Assembly (NCBI GenBank): GCA_008501785.1
Contig: QQUD01000093.1
Coordinates: 1 to 7,661 of the forward strand
Length of the DNA: 7,661 bases
Origin: Chloroflexota bacterium
GTDB taxonomy: Bacteria; Chloroflexota; Anaerolineae; Promineifilales; Promineifilaceae
Direction of reading: 5' to 3'
The notes beneath the pieces are model-generated. The model was not told where the DNA came from. It saw nothing but the letters and a program-made list of their open reading frames with translations, and searched no databases. Both the position numbers and the translations under genes were made by a program. This document shows, piece after piece, positions 6,534 to 7,661 of this stretch. Position 1 is the first letter of the stretch. Every line of letters begins with the position of its first letter.

Positions 6534-7292
6534 ATGATTAGCAAATATACAATTGACTTACCCGCATTTTCAGGTCCACTGGACCTGCTTCTCCACTTGA
6601 TTGATCGGCAAGAGCTTGATATTACCGCAATCTCATTGGTCACTGTTACAGAACAATACTTGATTCAAATTGAACGGCTTAAAGAGAATCGAATTGAGCA
6701 ATTAATTGATTTTCTGGTTGTGGCTGCCCGTCTGGTGTTGATTAAAAGTCGGGCACTGTTACCACAAACGCCCGTTGTAGTTGATGGCGAAGAGGAAGAA
6801 GACCCTGCGGAAGCGTTAATCCGGCAGTTAAGACAATATAAACAATTTAAACAAAGGGCAAGTTGGTTGAAAACACGCGAAGAGCAAGGATTACGCTCTT
6901 ATTTGCGTGTGGCACCGCCCCCTAAATTGGAGGGGCGACTAGACCTCTCAGGTATTTCAGTTGACACGTTGTTGTCTGCTTTGCAGGATGCACTTTCGCG
7001 TGCTGATTCTCTTGAAGATAGCGTAGCGATTGTGCAACCTCGGCGCATTACGATTGAAGGACAAATGAACAAGCTGCGTTACCGGGTGAAAAACGGCCGT
7101 TTTCTCGAATTCCGCGATTTACTTTCAACAGACACCAGCCGAGTTGAAATCTCAATTTCACTGCTGGCAGTCTTAGAGTTGATTAAACGGCGAGAAGTAA
7201 CTGCATTTCAATCAGAGCCATTTGGCCCCATTCAGCTACGTGCATTTGATCCAAAGCGCGATAATTTCTCAGAATCGGCTGTAGACGTATAA
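6534..7292 (+). CDS. scpA: Segregation and condensation protein A (kleisin)
   Basis: ScpA is the kleisin that bridges the SMC dimer with ScpB in the bacterial condensin complex needed for chromosome compaction and segregation. The protein is 252 residues, typical length. Residues 1-77 are the SMC-neck-binding N-terminal part, with the family signature FSGPLDLLLHLI (12-23) and LIDFLVVAARLVLIKSRALL (57-76). An acidic stretch (EEEEDP, 86-91) and a middle linker follow. The C-terminal winged helix, about 165-236, carries ISISLLAVLELIKRREV (206-222) and QSEPFGPIQL (226-235). The ATG at 6534 matches the expected N-terminus, but its nearest AAGGA (6510-6514, at the kinase stop) is about 19 nt away, so ribosome loading may depend on coupling with the kinase gene. 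No scpB is visible; downstream is pyrC, separated by an inserted element. Confidence 0.95.
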   Translation: MISKYTIDLPAFSGPLDLLLHLIDRQELDITAISLVTVTEQYLIQIERLKENRIEQLIDFLVVAARLVLIKSRALLPQTPVVVDGEEEEDPAEALIRQLRQYKQFKQRASWLKTREEQGLRSYLRVAPPPKLEGRLDLSGISVDTLLSALQDALSRADSLEDSVAIVQPRRITIEGQMNKLRYRVKNGRFLEFRDLLSTDTSRVEISISLLAVLELIKRREVTAFQSEPFGPIQLRAFDPKRDNFSESAVDV

Positions 7293-7296
7293 AAGG
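7293..7296 (+). promoter_or_regulatory. Displaced Shine-Dalgarno of pyrC
   Basis: AAGG directly follows the scpA stop and lies seven nt before an ATG at 7304. That ATG belongs to the left copy of an 8-bp target duplication, not to pyrC any more. It now opens a nine-codon frame (eight residues plus stop, MGMVQKSK) ending at 7330 inside the inserted element. In the reconstructed pre-insertion sequence this AAGG would serve the pyrC ATG at normal spacing. Confidence 0.6.
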
Positions 7297-7298
7297 CG

Positions 7299-7306
7299 AA
7301 TAAATG
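7299..7306. repeat. Left 8-bp target site duplication (AATAAATG)
   Basis: AATAAATG abuts the left terminal repeat of the 7307-7425 element and is identical to the eight bases abutting its right end (7426-7433). The bases outside the duplication differ (G on the left context, A/T-rich coding start on the right), so the duplication is exactly eight bp. Confidence 0.85.
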
Positions 7307-7425
7307 GGGATGGTTCAGAAAAGCAAATAATCAGGTTTACACTTTGTAGCGCGATTTGGTAAATCGCAGGCGAACGATTTACCAAATCGTTCTACAAATT
7401 TGTCAACTTAATTTTGAACCATCCC
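7307..7425. mobile_element. MITE-like non-autonomous insertion, 119 bp
   Basis: The element is bounded by perfect 11-bp terminal inverted repeats, GGGATGGTTCA (7307-7317) and TGAACCATCCC (7415-7425), and flanked by a perfect 8-bp direct repeat. Inside is a nested inverted repeat of 24-bp arms (7343-7366 and 7375-7398) with only two adjacent mismatches. Each arm contains its own smaller palindrome (CGATTT-ggt-AAATCG). It has no coding capacity, so it must have been moved by a transposase encoded elsewhere. The 8-bp duplication and GG ends would fit families such as ISL3 or IS256, but the sequence here does not decide. Near-perfect arms and duplication suggest recent insertion. The long stem may fold in the scpA-pyrC transcript. 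Confidence 0.88.
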
Positions 7426-7433
7426 AATAAATG
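7426..7433. repeat. Right 8-bp target site duplication (AATAAATG), containing the pyrC start
   Basis: This is an identical copy of 7299-7306 next to the right terminal repeat. Its last three bases are the ATG of the pyrC reading frame, so the insertion duplicated the start codon. Confidence 0.85.
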
Positions 7434-7661
7434 ATGCAAGAAATAATCCTTAATTCACCATTAGACATGCATATTCATTTTCGAGATGGCAACATGCTGA
7501 ACACCGTTGCGCCGCTAAGCGCTGAAACGTTTGCCGGTGGGGTGATCATGCCCAACCTGGTGCCACCGGTCGATAATTTGGATCGGTTGATTGGGTATAA
7601 AACGGCCGTTTGTGCAGCCATCAAACATCACACTTTTACCCCCTACATGACACTTTTTTTC
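7431..7661 (+). CDS. pyrC: Dihydroorotase, PyrC type (5' part, cut by window end)
   Basis: 77 codons are visible, running open to the window edge. The product catalyses reversible ring closure of carbamoyl-aspartate to dihydroorotate, the third step of pyrimidine synthesis, in the cytoplasm. The N-terminus matches the short homodimeric PyrC type. LDMHIHFRDGNMLNTV (11-26) holds the metal-binding HxH pair H14/H16 and the substrate arginine R18. IMPNLVPPV (39-47) holds the substrate asparagine N42, and FTPYMTLFF follows at 69-77. Two adjacent ATGs (7431, 7434) are possible starts. Neither has a purine-rich ribosome site upstream, because a 119-bp element was inserted between them and the old AAGG at 7293-7296. 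The gene was probably tightly linked to scpA before that event. The remainder of the gene lies outside the window. Confidence 0.92.
   Translation, partial: MMQEIILNSPLDMHIHFRDGNMLNTVAPLSAETFAGGVIMPNLVPPVDNLDRLIGYKTAVCAAIKHHTFTPYMTLFF

Noticed and set aside
6514..6537. Seven-codon leader frame (MIESPTG) whose TGA overlaps the scpA ATG
   Set aside because: The AAGG before its ATG is immediately adjacent with no spacing, so initiation there is unlikely. The overlap can be chance.

Overview
The window looks like a chromosomal, housekeeping-rich stretch from a bacterium. Chloroflexota (Anaerolineae-like) is my best guess. It rests on the style of the GT-C glycosyltransferase (a DYDQGEGFEL first loop), a Hanks-type kinase with a zinc-ribbon tail, and an intergenic landscape full of small palindromes. 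This is inference from protein and repeat style, not from a marker gene. No rRNA, tRNA, CRISPR array, transposase gene or plasmid function is visible.

Layout: (1) 3-161 (+) is the 3' end of an unrecognised gene. (2) 162-474 is a convergent intergenic region with three consecutive hairpins, two 7-bp-period tandem arrays and the lysS terminator. (3) 475-2004 (-) is lysS and 2146-2631 (-) is greA. Between them lie a spaced inverted repeat and a strong greA terminator. greA has a convincing extended -10 promoter and a terminator-like hairpin inside its leader. (4) 2823-3017 (+) is a small two-helix membrane protein, coupled by an ATGA overlap to 3014-4675 (+), a multi-span GT-C-like glycosyltransferase; these diverge from greA. 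(5) 4676-4897 is a spacer with repeated TTTGTCA boxes. (6) 4898-6511 (+) is a membrane-anchored Ser/Thr kinase with three predicted zinc ribbons, followed 22 bp later by 6534-7292 (+), scpA (condensin kleisin). (7) 7307-7425 is a complete 119-bp MITE-like element with perfect 11-bp terminal repeats and an 8-bp target duplication. (8) 7431-7661 (+) is the start of pyrC (dihydroorotase), cut by the window edge.

Two observations stand out. First, the MITE-like element landed exactly between the scpA/pyrC intergenic Shine-Dalgarno and the pyrC start codon, and the target duplication copied the ATG. Removing the element restores a tight scpA-pyrC junction with a normally spaced ribosome site. Second, the palindrome CGGCCG, usually within ACGGCCGT or AACGGCCGTT, occurs 12 times across genes and spacers, far above simple chance, much as HIP1 does in cyanobacteria. 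I did not find a clearly new multi-gene system; the gene content is mostly core metabolism, translation, transcription and chromosome segregation.
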